A stretch of DNA of 64,000 bases from Chitinophagales bacterium. Lineage in GTDB: Bacteria > Bacteroidota > Bacteroidia > Chitinophagales > UBA10324. The notes under the pieces were generated by a model. That model was given only the letters and a program-made list of their open reading frames with translations, was not told where the DNA came from and searched no databases. Numbering within the stretch: the first letter of the stretch is position 1; each line of letters opens with the position of its first letter. The DNA lies in NCBI GenBank assembly GCA_013816805.1, contig JACDDS010000018.1, forward strand, positions 22,051 to 86,050, in the 5' to 3' direction. The position numbers were made by a program, and so were the translations under genes. This document shows, in pieces, positions 28,762 to 38,132 of the stretch.

Positions 28762-29364
28762 TTATATATCCTTCGTTTTTTTTGTTTTTTTATACCAGCC
28801 TGAAATGTGCTCTTCTAATAGCGGAAAATATAAATGGAAATCTTCATTAAAAATCTTGTAATACATTCTGAGTTCAGTGGTTGCATGTTGTATTCCAGGA
28901 TTATATTTAATCCTGTGCGACATCCCTGTAAGTGATCTTTGAGTACCCTCAATATTCCCATAGTCAATGAGCCAGTTTTCCTGTTTCATGTGAGGCAGCA
29001 TTCGCTGGTAGCGGGAAGGAAGCTGGTCAAAATAAGAATACAATAATTCATAACACTGAGAGGAGAAATTTGCTAAAGAAACAGGTGAATAGTAAGAAAA
29101 ATTTTTGGCAAGAAAATGATCGTAAAATATGTCCACAATCACCGAGGAATACAGACCATATCTTTTATACAGTAACCTTTTGCTGTGTTTTACAATAAAA
29201 TGCGAATCCGTAAACGTATCGATCTCACGATGCATTAAAATACCCCGGGCTATTTCAGAATCAAATACTGAATATTTTTTGCCCTTCACCGCATCTGCTA
29301 TAAAATTCCCTACCATCATTCTTTCGGAATAACGGGATAAGTATAAATGAGCGAGGTGATTCAA
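28762..29364 (-). CDS. acyl carrier protein phosphodiesterase (AcpH/DUF479)
   Basis: A 200-residue HD-like phosphodiesterase that removes the 4'-phosphopantetheine arm from holo-ACP. The N-terminus NHLAHLYLS, then MMVGNFIADAVKG, HREIDTFTDSH, and IVDIFYDHFLAKNF are diagnostic, with the metal-binding Asp/His in order. The start is TTG; the only nearby ATG is out of frame. Its end lies 117 nt from the porZ start codon, on the same strand. Confidence 0.92.
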   Translation of the reverse strand: MNHLAHLYLSRYSERMMVGNFIADAVKGKKYSVFDSEIARGILMHREIDTFTDSHFIVKHSKRLLYKRYGLYSSVIVDIFYDHFLAKNFSYYSPVSLANFSSQCYELLYSYFDQLPSRYQRMLPHMKQENWLIDYGNIEGTQRSLTGMSHRIKYNPGIQHATTELRMYYKIFNEDFHLYFPLLEEHISGWYKKTKKTKDI

Positions 29365-29396
29365 ATGGGCATTTAGTTAAGATTGATTGGACTATT

Positions 29397-30767
29397 TCAG
29401 GCAGGAAAGATTATCTGACAGCCTGTATTTTTAAACAGGTAGGATTGAAGAATCATCTGAACTTCACGATTATCTTTTTGATGTTCAATATTCTCTTTCA
29501 AAACCTGAAATTCCTGTGCAGTTGTATTGCTTGTGAAACCATAGCCTAGGTATTTTCCATCTTCCACAAGCACTACAGAACGCTCGGTCTCCATTCTTCC
29601 TTTTTCTACAATAATGAAAGTTTTGCTCTCAGTTTTCAGAGAATCCTTCGCCTGTACGGCACGCTGATTATACACTTCCGCACTTTCTTTTCCCGAACAG
29701 GCACCGCCGCATAAATTTAAAGCCACATCAAAGCAGGCACCGGCAGCTTGCTGCAGCCCGCAGAACTTTGGGCATAAATGAAACTGTTTCCTTTTTTCTT
29801 CAAGAAAATGGCGGGCTTCCTGCAGCAATGCAAATGATGCCAGCGGCCGATCAGTTGCTTTTAGCTTTTTAATACCAAACCGCACATAACCTTTTCCATC
29901 TTCATAGGCATAAGCACCGTAATTGTTCTCTGAAATTTTCTGGGCAGTATTAAAAGGCGGAAAATGTTTTTTTATCAGAGCAGATTCTCTCAGCATTGCT
30001 ATCAGCTCCGTTCCGCATACTTCATATTGGATATGATGAATCTGGTTCATAAGCAAAGTTTTAGCTTTCGTGGAAGAAGTCCCTGAAAAATGACCCCGAA
30101 TACGGCTACGCAAATTTTTTGCTTTGCCTATGTACAAAACCCTTCCTGATTTATCAAGAAAAAAATACACCCCTGCCGATTCTGGTAATGCAGTTGCCTG
30201 GGTTAAGGCAAGATGTGGGGGATAATGTATCTCCGGCTGTTTCTTTTTAAGGAAAGAAGCTATAATGCCTTCACGGTCACAGCGTATCAGGTGTGTAAAA
30301 AGATGCAATGCAGATCTTGCATCGCTTTCCGCACGATGGCACGGTAATGATTCAATCACCAGGCTTCTGCAAAGATGATCAAGCGAATACTTTCGGTGAC
30401 CCGGCAAGATCTTGCGGCTGAGGCGGAGGGTGCAAAGTGTTTTTCGCTGAAAATTTTTTCCGGTTCTTTGAAATGCCTGCTTTAAGAAGCTATAATCGAA
30501 GTGCGCATTGTGCGCCACTAAAACCCGATTTTGAGTAAAACTATCAATAGCTTCTGCTATTTCCTCAAAGGCAGGTGCTTCATTCACCATATCGTTGGTG
30601 ATACCGGTGAGGTAGGAAATAAAAAAAGGAATGTGGGAATCGGGACGGACAAAACTTATAAACTGGTCTGTAATTTTTTCTCCATCAAAATTTAAAATAG
30701 CTATCTCTGTAATGCGATTATGTATCGCATGAGCTCCTGTAGTTTCAATATCAATAATGGAATACAT
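29397..30767 (-). CDS. exonuclease (DnaQ-like) fused to GIY-YIG nuclease domain
   Basis: A 456-residue two-nuclease protein. The N-terminal DEDDh 3'-5' exonuclease (about 1-170) has IIDIETTGAH (Asp6, Glu8), LVAHNAHFDYSFL and CHRAESDARSALH. Then comes a UvrC/Cho-like GIY-YIG domain (about 190-270) with SAGVYFFLDKSGRVLYIGKA and NLRSRIRGHF. A C-terminal cysteine-containing region (CPKFCGLQ, CFDVALNLCGGAC) resembles part of Cho. This architecture is common in Bacteroidota and is linked to DNA repair. Complete. Confidence 0.92.
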   Translation of the reverse strand: MYSIIDIETTGAHAIHNRITEIAILNFDGEKITDQFISFVRPDSHIPFFISYLTGITNDMVNEAPAFEEIAEAIDSFTQNRVLVAHNAHFDYSFLKQAFQRTGKNFQRKTLCTLRLSRKILPGHRKYSLDHLCRSLVIESLPCHRAESDARSALHLFTHLIRCDREGIIASFLKKKQPEIHYPPHLALTQATALPESAGVYFFLDKSGRVLYIGKAKNLRSRIRGHFSGTSSTKAKTLLMNQIHHIQYEVCGTELIAMLRESALIKKHFPPFNTAQKISENNYGAYAYEDGKGYVRFGIKKLKATDRPLASFALLQEARHFLEEKRKQFHLCPKFCGLQQAAGACFDVALNLCGGACSGKESAEVYNQRAVQAKDSLKTESKTFIIVEKGRMETERSVVLVEDGKYLGYGFTSNTTAQEFQVLKENIEHQKDNREVQMILQSYLFKNTGCQIIFPA

Positions 30768-30883
30768 TCCGGCAGCGAAAGTTAATTCTTACTAAAGGTT
30801 AAACATTCTTGTCAATTATTAAAATAGTATTAAGATCTGAACTCAGGTAAGCATTTTAACGGCTATATTTATGAAAAAAAATT

Positions 30884-31792
30884 ATGGCTTTAATAATTTT
30901 TGCCATTCTCGCTCTGGTGGTTTCGGTGGCGCTCCGGCAATCAGAAAAAACGAGGGCTATTGCTCGCATAGTACAGGTAGTTGCAGCAGTGATGATAATC
31001 GTAGGAATTGCTTCTTCCAGTGTAGTACAGATAGGAGCAGGAGAAGTAGGAGTGCAAACCTTATTCGGCAAGGTAAATGAAAATATTCTTAACAGCGGAC
31101 TGCATGTAGTAAATCCTTTTGTAATTGTAAAACGATTTGATGTGCGCACTGAGAATTACACCATGTCTGGTATGTCCGATGAAGGTAATAAGCAAGGTGA
31201 TGATGCCATCCGGGTACTGACGTCCGACGGATTGGAACTGACCCTTGATGTGAGCGTACTTTATCGTGTTGTTGCAGCACGTACCCCAAATATTCTCCGG
31301 ACGATCGGTGAGGATTATCAAAATGTTATTGTTCGCCCAGTAACCAGGACGAAAATCCGCGACAATGCTACATATTACACCGCTGTGGATTTATATTCAA
31401 ACAAGCGCGAGGAATTTCAGCAAAAAATTTTCACGGGTATCGATAATGATTTTAAAGCCCGAGGACTCGAGCTTCAGCAATTGCTGGTAAGAAATATTAC
31501 ATTACCTACTTCGGTAAAGGAATCTATAGAATCTAAGATCCAGGCCGAGCAGGAGGCGCAGAAGATGCAATTTGTATTGCAGAAGGAACGGCAGGAAGCG
31601 GAACGCAAGCGCATTGAGGCACAGGGTATTTCTGATTACCAGAAGATCATCAGCCAGTCACTTACTGCACAGCAACTTCAATATGAGATGATCAAGGCCT
31701 ATAAAGAGCTCGCCTTATCAAGTAATGGGAAGGTGCTTATAATGGGAGATACAAAAGGCGGGGTGCCGATCATATTAAATGAAAACAAATAA
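30884..31792 (+). CDS. prohibitin-family (SPFH/Band 7) membrane protein
   Basis: A 302-residue SPFH protein: two N-terminal hydrophobic segments (about 2-14 and 26-48), a Band 7 domain starting IGAGEVGVQTLFGKV, LNSGLHVVNPFVIVKRFDVRT, and a long charged coiled coil (IQAEQEAQKMQFVLQKERQE). Such proteins form large rings at the membrane and often control the FtsH protease. No NfeD or FtsH gene is adjacent. Normal length. Confidence 0.93.
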   Translation: MALIIFAILALVVSVALRQSEKTRAIARIVQVVAAVMIIVGIASSSVVQIGAGEVGVQTLFGKVNENILNSGLHVVNPFVIVKRFDVRTENYTMSGMSDEGNKQGDDAIRVLTSDGLELTLDVSVLYRVVAARTPNILRTIGEDYQNVIVRPVTRTKIRDNATYYTAVDLYSNKREEFQQKIFTGIDNDFKARGLELQQLLVRNITLPTSVKESIESKIQAEQEAQKMQFVLQKERQEAERKRIEAQGISDYQKIISQSLTAQQLQYEMIKAYKELALSSNGKVLIMGDTKGGVPIILNENK

Positions 31793-32486
31793 GCTCAAAG
31801 CGTATTGTAATAAGCAATTCTAATTAAAATTGGCTTTTACGCGAGCCGTTTCCTTATTTACATTAATTTTAACACCATTAAACCTATGGTTGCTTCCTGT
31901 TGAAATAATACAGAGTGAAGACCCGGAGTCTCCATTTCTTCATGTAATAGTTCCCTTCTTTTGCCCAATTATCTATCAGGTTGATTACCACTATGGATGC
32001 TGCCAGCCGGGCTTGCATCTCTAACTGTCCGGATAGCTCCGCCACCTAAAAAGGAGCAGTCATCCGAATTATAGCAAATGATAATATTACGGAGAATACT
32101 ACCGGAATAATTCAGAACTACTCTTGGGCCGTATTTCTGGGTACGCAATTCAGTTGTTGTAAAGGTGCGGATTGGAATCACTTATCCGCAACCTCCGCCA
32201 CCTGCACCATTCATGTGATGTGAAATGTGACAACTAAGAAACTGAATGAAGTATTCTTCTGTGGTTGCTGTGAATCTGTCGGTAAGAATCTTTAATTTTC
32301 CTGCGAGCTGAACTTTAACAAAAATGCTTCTTGGAGTCCGTAATTCTCAGTGGACTAACTGGTGCCCTATTTTTCTGTAGTCTATTTGATAAACTTATTC
32401 ATAAACTTCTATCTGCAAAGGAGATGTATCACGCTTTATTAAGCTGAATTTATAATTTCACCAGGATTGAGTATATCACATCATCT
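31793..32486. other. 694-bp gap with possible degraded short coding frames
   Basis: No confident gene lies between the prohibitin and moxR genes. On the minus strand an open frame (about 32197-32352, no ATG/GTG/TTG start) ends SCHISHHMNGAGGGGCG, with TAA at about 32181. A GTG frame follows directly (32181-31969, 70 residues) and contains DDCSFLGGGAIRTVRD. Upstream at about 32402 an ATG reads MNKFIK then stops. These may be remnants of one or more small Gly/Cys-containing peptides or chance. The moxR promoter must also lie here. Confidence 0.3.
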
Positions 32487-33485
32487 ATGAAAACTGCAAC
32501 TGCTGACGTTACAAATATTAATGAGAAAATTATAAGTGAAAGCACTTTTATTGACCGGTTAACACATGAAACCAGTAAGGTGATTATCGGCCAGAAAGAA
32601 ATGATAGAACGGTTAGTGCTGGGAATGCTTTGCAATGGACACATTTTGCTTGAAGGAGTACCAGGTTTAGCAAAAACACTGGCAATAAAAACGCTTGCCT
32701 TAGCGGTAGATGTAAAGTTCAGCCGGATTCAATTTACGCCTGACTTACTGCCAGCTGATTTAATTGGTACAATGATTTATAATCAGCCTAAGAATGAATT
32801 TACAGTGAAGCAGGGACCGATCTTCTCCAATTTTATTCTTGCAGATGAAATTAATCGTGCATCGGCAAAAGTGCAAAGCGCATTACTGCAGGCCATGCAG
32901 GAGCACCAGGTAACCATTGGTGAAAAGACATTCCAGCTTCCGGAACCGTTTTTAGTTTTAGCCACACAAAATCCTATTGAGCACGAAGGAACCTATCCGT
33001 TGCCCGAAGCACAGGTCGATCGTTTTATGCTGAAAGTGGTTATTACCTATCCAACACAGGAAGAAGAGCGTATGATTATGCGGCAGAATATTGCCAATGA
33101 GGAACTGAAGGTTGAACCGGTGATCTCCAGGCAGGACATGTTAAATGCAAGGAAAACGGTGCGGGAAGTATATATGGATGAGAAGATAGAACAGTATATC
33201 CTTAATATCATTTTTGCAACCCGTTCGCCGGAAAACTTCAAGCTCGACAAGATGAAGAACCTGCTGCAATATGGCAGCTCACCAAGAGGAAGCATTCATC
33301 TTGCTCTTGCTTCAAAAGCATTTGCTTTCATAAACCACCGCGGCTATGTAATACCAGACGATGTAAAAAATGTGTGCCTCGATGTTCTCAGGCACCGCAT
33401 CGGGCTCACTTACGAAGCAGAGGCGGAGAACGTGACCACAGATGAAATCATTAAGCAAATTATAAATAAGGTGGAGGTACCCTGA
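32487..33485 (+). CDS. MoxR-family AAA+ ATPase
   Basis: A 332-residue MoxR chaperone-like ATPase: Walker A in LEGVPGLAKTLAI (57-64), Walker B in ILADEINRASAKVQ (Asp120/Glu121), sensor 1 at LATQNPIEHEGTYPLPEAQ, arginine finger DRFML, and a C-terminal lid with YGSSPRG. It is the first gene of a plus-strand Bat operon; the next gene starts 1 nt after its stop. It probably works on the von Willebrand A proteins encoded downstream. Regulation is not visible. Confidence 0.96.
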   Translation: MKTATADVTNINEKIISESTFIDRLTHETSKVIIGQKEMIERLVLGMLCNGHILLEGVPGLAKTLAIKTLALAVDVKFSRIQFTPDLLPADLIGTMIYNQPKNEFTVKQGPIFSNFILADEINRASAKVQSALLQAMQEHQVTIGEKTFQLPEPFLVLATQNPIEHEGTYPLPEAQVDRFMLKVVITYPTQEEERMIMRQNIANEELKVEPVISRQDMLNARKTVREVYMDEKIEQYILNIIFATRSPENFKLDKMKNLLQYGSSPRGSIHLALASKAFAFINHRGYVIPDDVKNVCLDVLRHRIGLTYEAEAENVTTDEIIKQIINKVEVP

Positions 33486-33486
33486 T

Positions 33487-34362
33487 ATGGAAACTGCTGA
33501 GTTATTGAAGAAGGTGAGAACGATTGAGATTAAAACACGCGGCTTGTGCAGCGATGCCTTTTCAGGAGAATATCACAGTGCATTTAAGGGAAGGGGCATG
33601 TCATTTTCCGATGTGCGTGAATACCAGCCTGGTGATGAAATCCGTTCCATTGACTGGAATGTTACAGCAAGACTGAATCATCCGTACGTAAAGGTTTTCG
33701 AAGAGGAACGCGAACTATCTATAATGCTTCTTATTGATGCCAGTAGGTCCATGCAATTTGGTACTGTAAGGGCAATGAAACATGAGCTTATATCGGAGAT
33801 CAGTGCGGTGCTTGCGTATTCTGCTATTAAGAATAATGATAAGGTAGGAATAATTTTTTTTACTGAAACCATTGAAAAGTTTATCCCCCCAAAAAAAGGC
33901 CGGTCCCATGTTCTGCGTATTATCAGAGACCTTATTGATTTTAAACCCTCCTCAGCGGGAACTAATATTTTCGCTGCCCTGCATTTTTTGAATAACATAA
34001 TGAAAAAACAAAGTGTTGTTTTTCTGCTGTCGGACTTCCTGAATTATGGCTATGACCCTATGCTTCGCATTGCATCGAGGAAACATGATCTGGTAGGGAT
34101 TCACGTGTACGATAAGAGGGAGCGTGAACTTCCTGATGCAGGACTTTCGTTTTTTACAGATGCTGAAACAGGAAAGAAGGTTTGCATAGACACATCGGAT
34201 AAAAGCGTCAGAAAAGAGTATGGAATATCTTTTATTGAGAATCTTTCCCGCTTAAAAACCACCTTTCTTCAAAGCGGCGCAGAAATGGTTAGCATCAGCA
34301 CTGCTGAAAATTATATAAGGGCGTTAATGAATTTTTTTGTGAAGCGAATTCACAGTAATTAA
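33487..34362 (+). CDS. DUF58 domain protein (Bat operon)
   Basis: A 291-residue cytoplasmic protein with the DUF58 start segment (IEIKTRGLCSDAFSGEYHSAFKGRG family start; MSFSDVREYQPGDEIRSIDWN) and a vWA-like fold with the MIDAS-type DASRSM motif. Always found beside MoxR. It is coupled to moxR (1 nt) and to the next gene (adjacent stop and start), so translation is probably coupled. Confidence 0.94.
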   Translation: METAELLKKVRTIEIKTRGLCSDAFSGEYHSAFKGRGMSFSDVREYQPGDEIRSIDWNVTARLNHPYVKVFEEERELSIMLLIDASRSMQFGTVRAMKHELISEISAVLAYSAIKNNDKVGIIFFTETIEKFIPPKKGRSHVLRIIRDLIDFKPSSAGTNIFAALHFLNNIMKKQSVVFLLSDFLNYGYDPMLRIASRKHDLVGIHVYDKRERELPDAGLSFFTDAETGKKVCIDTSDKSVRKEYGISFIENLSRLKTTFLQSGAEMVSISTAENYIRALMNFFVKRIHSN

Positions 34363-35340
34363 ATGGGAATAAGAATTAAACAATGCATCGGCCTCCATAA
34401 TTGGCTGTATTACCATTGGATCTTTTTAGCTTTCCTGGTCTTTAAGCTCCAAACTGCCAAAGCACAATTTGTAAAAGCTTCAGCAATTCCGGATTCTACA
34501 GAATTCCTGATTGGAGAACCTATTGCTATTCATCTTACCATAGATCATCCCGAAGATTGGATTATACGATGGATTCCACAACAGGACACTATTGCGAACG
34601 TATTTCAGAAACTCTCAGAAAGTAAAATAGATACTATCCGCTATAAAAATTATATCACTGAAAAAAGAACCATTACTCTTACCACCTTTGATACAGGCCT
34701 GTTACGAATTCCGTCTTTCATATTTTATTATCAGAAAAAAAATGGGATATGGGATAGCACCTTTTCTTCTGAATTATTCATGCAGGTATCCACAGTAGCG
34801 GTGGACACCTCGAAAGCTTTTCGCGACATTAAAAAACCATTTGCCCTTGTATCAGATTCACGACGAAGGACCTTATATATAATACCTATCCTATTGGCCG
34901 GAACAGCAGCAGCAGGCATTTCATACTATGTCTTCAAGAAAAAAAAGTTTAAAAAACAAATACCACTTCCGGTTGCTGAACCTCCAGCCGAGACCGCATT
35001 AAGCAGGCTGCAACATCTGGAACGGGAAGAGCTGTGGCAAAAAGGGAATATAGAAGCATACTATATCCGCATCACACAAATTCTGCGGGAATATATTGAG
35101 TCTTTCTTTCAGATTCCTGCATTGGAACATACATCCCATCAAATTATTACTTCACTTAAAAATAAGATACAAGTCAATGGTTTGCTTGATCAGCTGAGCC
35201 AAGATTTTCTTTTAGCAGACAAGGTAAAATTTGCACAAGCACGGCCATCGCAAAAAGACCACCAGCGCATTTTTATAAACGCTGTTGATTTCATAAATAA
35301 AACAAAATCATTTGCAATTGAAAAAGATAACTCTGTATGA
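34363..35340 (+). CDS. BatD-like membrane protein of the Bat operon
   Basis: A 325-residue protein: N-terminal signal (about 15-37, ending TAKAQ), a beta-rich periplasmic domain of about 140 residues, one transmembrane helix (about 171-192, TLYIIPILLAGTAAAG) and a cytoplasmic C-terminal helical part. This layout fits a short BatD or the DUF4381-like partner found between the DUF58 and vWA genes in Bacteroidota. Its start directly follows the DUF58 stop, and it overlaps batA by 4 nt (ATGA). Exact family is uncertain. Confidence 0.8.
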   Translation: MGIRIKQCIGLHNWLYYHWIFLAFLVFKLQTAKAQFVKASAIPDSTEFLIGEPIAIHLTIDHPEDWIIRWIPQQDTIANVFQKLSESKIDTIRYKNYITEKRTITLTTFDTGLLRIPSFIFYYQKKNGIWDSTFSSELFMQVSTVAVDTSKAFRDIKKPFALVSDSRRRTLYIIPILLAGTAAAGISYYVFKKKKFKKQIPLPVAEPPAETALSRLQHLEREELWQKGNIEAYYIRITQILREYIESFFQIPALEHTSHQIITSLKNKIQVNGLLDQLSQDFLLADKVKFAQARPSQKDHQRIFINAVDFINKTKSFAIEKDNSV

Positions 35341-36320
35341 TGCAGCTTTCTTTTGCAAATCCTCAATTCCTTTGGCTTTTAAACTCAATACCATTGCTGG
35401 CAGCATTTTATGTGTGGCAAAATAACAGGCAACAGGTGAGTCTGCAGTTATCTTCTGTATATGGATTTAAAAAAGCGAAGACATCATATAAAGTCTATCT
35501 GCGCCACAGCACATTTATGCTCCGTATGATTGCCGTTATTATGGTCATAGTGGCAGCAGCGCGCCCACAGCTGGTTTCGGGGAAAAAGATTATTTCCAGT
35601 GAAGGGATCGACATCATTATTGCACTGGATATTTCCGGAAGCATGCTGGCAAAAGATTTTACACCCAACCGGCTGGAAGCTGCAAAAGCAATTGCTGCTT
35701 CATTTATTGACGGACGCCCTAATGACCGAATCGGACTGGTGCTTTTTGCAGGTCAGGCCTATACTGCATGCCCGGTTACAATAGATCACGCCAGTTTAAA
35801 GAATATCCTTGCCAAGGTAAAGGCTGGCTACATTACGGATGGCACTGCAATAGGAACAGGTTTGGGAACTGCTGCAAACCGGTTAAAAAATAATAGTGAC
35901 AAAAGTCACGTGATCATTTTAATGACTGATGGCGAAAATAATGCAGGGGAGATACTTCCTTTGCAAGCTGCTCAACTTGCCCGATCTTCCGTTATCCGTG
36001 TATATACCATCGGTATTCAATTGCATAATTCTCATATAGACCCACCTGCTGAAAATGGTTTAAACGGTTTGCAAAGTCCTGCTGCAGGAATTCTGCTTGC
36101 TAAGGTTGCTGAGATCACGAATGGAAAATATTTCAGGGCGACCAGCACCAAAAACCTTGAAGATATTTATCGTGAAATTGACAGGCTTGAAAAAACCAAA
36201 GTCAGCATGATAACTACTACACGATATGAGGAACGTTTTGGCTGGTTTGCAGGTCTTGCAGCCTTTGCTGTATTTCTGGAATTACTTCTGCGGTACACCG
36301 TGTTTAAGACACTGACATGA
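35337..36320 (+). CDS. batA: BatA-like von Willebrand A membrane protein
   Basis: A 327-residue vWA protein held by transmembrane helices near residues 5-26 and 57-76 and at the C-terminus (about 300-320). The MIDAS DxSxS is intact (DISGS, 98-102), with the later metal-coordinating threonine and aspartate in GTAIGTGLG and ILMTDGENN. Typical BatA; in studied Bat systems BatA-E support oxidative-stress or envelope functions. It overlaps both neighbours by 4 nt; start ATG at 35337 or 35340. Confidence 0.92.
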   Translation: MMQLSFANPQFLWLLNSIPLLAAFYVWQNNRQQVSLQLSSVYGFKKAKTSYKVYLRHSTFMLRMIAVIMVIVAAARPQLVSGKKIISSEGIDIIIALDISGSMLAKDFTPNRLEAAKAIAASFIDGRPNDRIGLVLFAGQAYTACPVTIDHASLKNILAKVKAGYITDGTAIGTGLGTAANRLKNNSDKSHVIILMTDGENNAGEILPLQAAQLARSSVIRVYTIGIQLHNSHIDPPAENGLNGLQSPAAGILLAKVAEITNGKYFRATSTKNLEDIYREIDRLEKTKVSMITTTRYEERFGWFAGLAAFAVFLELLLRYTVFKTLT

Positions 36321-37324
36321 TGCACTTTGAACATTCCCTTTTTCTCTTTTTTTTATTAACGGTCCCGCTGCTGGTATGGATATTTGTACTATTCCTTAAG
36401 TGGAAGACTTATTTCCTGAAAAAATTTGGTGACCCTGCCCTTGTGCTGCAACTGCTTCCCGGATACTCTGCAAAAAAAAACTTTATAAAATTTGGTGTAC
36501 CGCTATGTGCTTTAATACTTATTCTTATAGCGATTGCAAATCCGCAAAGTTCCGGTATGAAGCAAAAGATAAAGCATGAGGGAATTGACCTGGCTATTGT
36601 GTTAGATGTTTCCAATAGTATGCTGGCAGAGGACGTTTCACCAAACCGTCTCGAAGTTGCCCGGCAATTCGCCGCTCGTCTTATTGAACACCGCACAGAT
36701 GACCGGATCGCACTGATCACCTTCGCAGGGGTTCCGCAATTGCAATTACCGCTCACGGAGGATCATAGCGAAGTCCAGCTGATGCTAAAAACTGCTTCCA
36801 CTGAAAATACAATGGAACAGGGATCAGACTTAGGGGCAGCTATTCTTGAAGCAGTAAAAGCGTTACCGGAAAATCAAAATCATTATAAGGCTATTGTATT
36901 GATCAGTGATGGTGAAGACCATGAGGAACAGGTAAAACAAGCTCTTAAAGAAGCGCAAAAAGAACACATCATGATCTGTACAGCAGGAACAGGAACTTTA
37001 AATGGCAAAGCCATACCGGTAAACACCGGAACACAGCAAATTTTTAAAAGAGATGATCATGGACAGGTAGTATTATCCAAACTGATCCCCTCCACCTTAC
37101 AACAACTCGCGCGGGAAACTAATGGAATATATACAGAGATTGCTTCTGAAGAAAAATCACTGCAGCAAATTATAAAGCGGCTTAATGAAGTAAATAATAA
37201 TATGTATGATGAACAGATTTTCGCAGCATACGATACCAAATTTCAATGGCTGGTAATTCCTGCACTGCTCTGCCTGATATTCGACCTGTTTATAAGCAAT
37301 AAGAAAAGCAAATGGTTTAGTTGA
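36317..37324 (+). CDS. batB: BatB-like von Willebrand A membrane protein
   Basis: A 335-residue paralog of BatA: helices near 8-27 and 58-76, an intact MIDAS (DVSNS, 97-101), QGSDLGAAI and VLISDGEDHEEQ, and a C-terminal anchor (WLVIPALLCLIFDLFI). It overlaps BatA by 4 nt and is followed within the same bases by the BatC start, so the three are translationally coupled. Confidence 0.92.
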   Translation: MMHFEHSLFLFFLLTVPLLVWIFVLFLKWKTYFLKKFGDPALVLQLLPGYSAKKNFIKFGVPLCALILILIAIANPQSSGMKQKIKHEGIDLAIVLDVSNSMLAEDVSPNRLEVARQFAARLIEHRTDDRIALITFAGVPQLQLPLTEDHSEVQLMLKTASTENTMEQGSDLGAAILEAVKALPENQNHYKAIVLISDGEDHEEQVKQALKEAQKEHIMICTAGTGTLNGKAIPVNTGTQQIFKRDDHGQVVLSKLIPSTLQQLARETNGIYTEIASEEKSLQQIIKRLNEVNNNMYDEQIFAAYDTKFQWLVIPALLCLIFDLFISNKKSKWFS

Positions 37325-37992
37325 TGACTATCATCCGCGAAATAAAAAAAAGGATAAATCAAATAGCGATGATTGCCGCATTGTTACTAATAATTGCGGG
37401 AATCAATTCTCTTTATGCGCAATCAACACTAAAGCTTATTGAAAAGGGAAATTCAGCATATGCCAAAAAAGATTTCTTACAGGCAAAACAGTATTACAAT
37501 GATGCAGTTAAATACGACAATATCCATCGATTTCCGGAAGCTGTTTTTAACCTGGGTAATGCTTTTTATAAATTGAAAGATTACGCTAATGCCACTATGC
37601 AATACAAGACCTTTATTACCATCCAGAAAGACAACGCTAAAAAAGCGCCGGGGTATTTTAATGTTGGAAATTGCCTGCTTGCACAAAAGAAATATGATGA
37701 AAGCATATTAGCCTATCAGGAAGCTGTTCGGCTGAATCCCCATGATGAGGAGGCGCGGTATAACCTTGCTTACGCTAATGCAATGATTCAGCAAGGAAGG
37801 CAATCTGCTATCCAGTTAAATAAAAGAAATCAAACGGAACTACAAATTCCTGAAATGGTTATACCTCCTCTCTCACCTGACGAATTAAAAAAATTAGAGG
37901 AAGCCATCAATAAGGATGAATTGCTAACGCAAAAACAATTGGTTCAGCATAACTTACTTGGCGGGCGAAAAAAAATTGTGAAAGATTGGTAG
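37324..37992 (+). CDS. batC: BatC-like TPR protein
   Basis: About 222 residues from the ATG at 37324 (a TTG one codon earlier could also serve). Signal peptide to about residue 33 (ending SLYAQ), then tetratricopeptide repeats (STLKLIEKGNSAYAKKDFLQAKQYYND; APGYFNVGNCLLAQKKYDESILAYQEAVRL; DEEARYNLAYANAMI), and the typical BatC end (KLEEAINKDELL...KKIVKDW) with an unusually short low-complexity linker. Last gene of this operon; batD and batE do not follow. Confidence 0.88.
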   Translation: MTIIREIKKRINQIAMIAALLLIIAGINSLYAQSTLKLIEKGNSAYAKKDFLQAKQYYNDAVKYDNIHRFPEAVFNLGNAFYKLKDYANATMQYKTFITIQKDNAKKAPGYFNVGNCLLAQKKYDESILAYQEAVRLNPHDEEARYNLAYANAMIQQGRQSAIQLNKRNQTELQIPEMVIPPLSPDELKKLEEAINKDELLTQKQLVQHNLLGGRKKIVKDW

Positions 37993-38057
37993 ACACATTT
38001 TTTGTAAAGGCTAGTCAAATCTGATATCAGAAATATGGTTTAGTACTTACAAATTAA

Positions 38058-38103
38058 TAAAATAAAAAAACATAGCTGCTTTGTGTTTACCAAAACAGCT
38101 ATG
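38058..38103 (-). terminator. intrinsic terminator for the minus-strand lipoprotein gene
   Basis: Inverted repeat CATAGCTG (38071-38078) and CAGCTATG (38096-38103), with an uninterrupted A7 on the plus strand at 38064-38070, i.e. a U tract on the minus transcript. It closes the gene at 38133 and probably insulates it from the Bat operon. Confidence 0.8.
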
Positions 38104-38132
38104 CCTTAAGAAACTGTACCCTTAAAAATTAA

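Noticed and set aside
31830..32024. 64-residue plus-strand frame after the prohibitin gene
   Set aside because: TTG start, hydrophobic but without a coherent signal or domain, and unrelated to neighbours.
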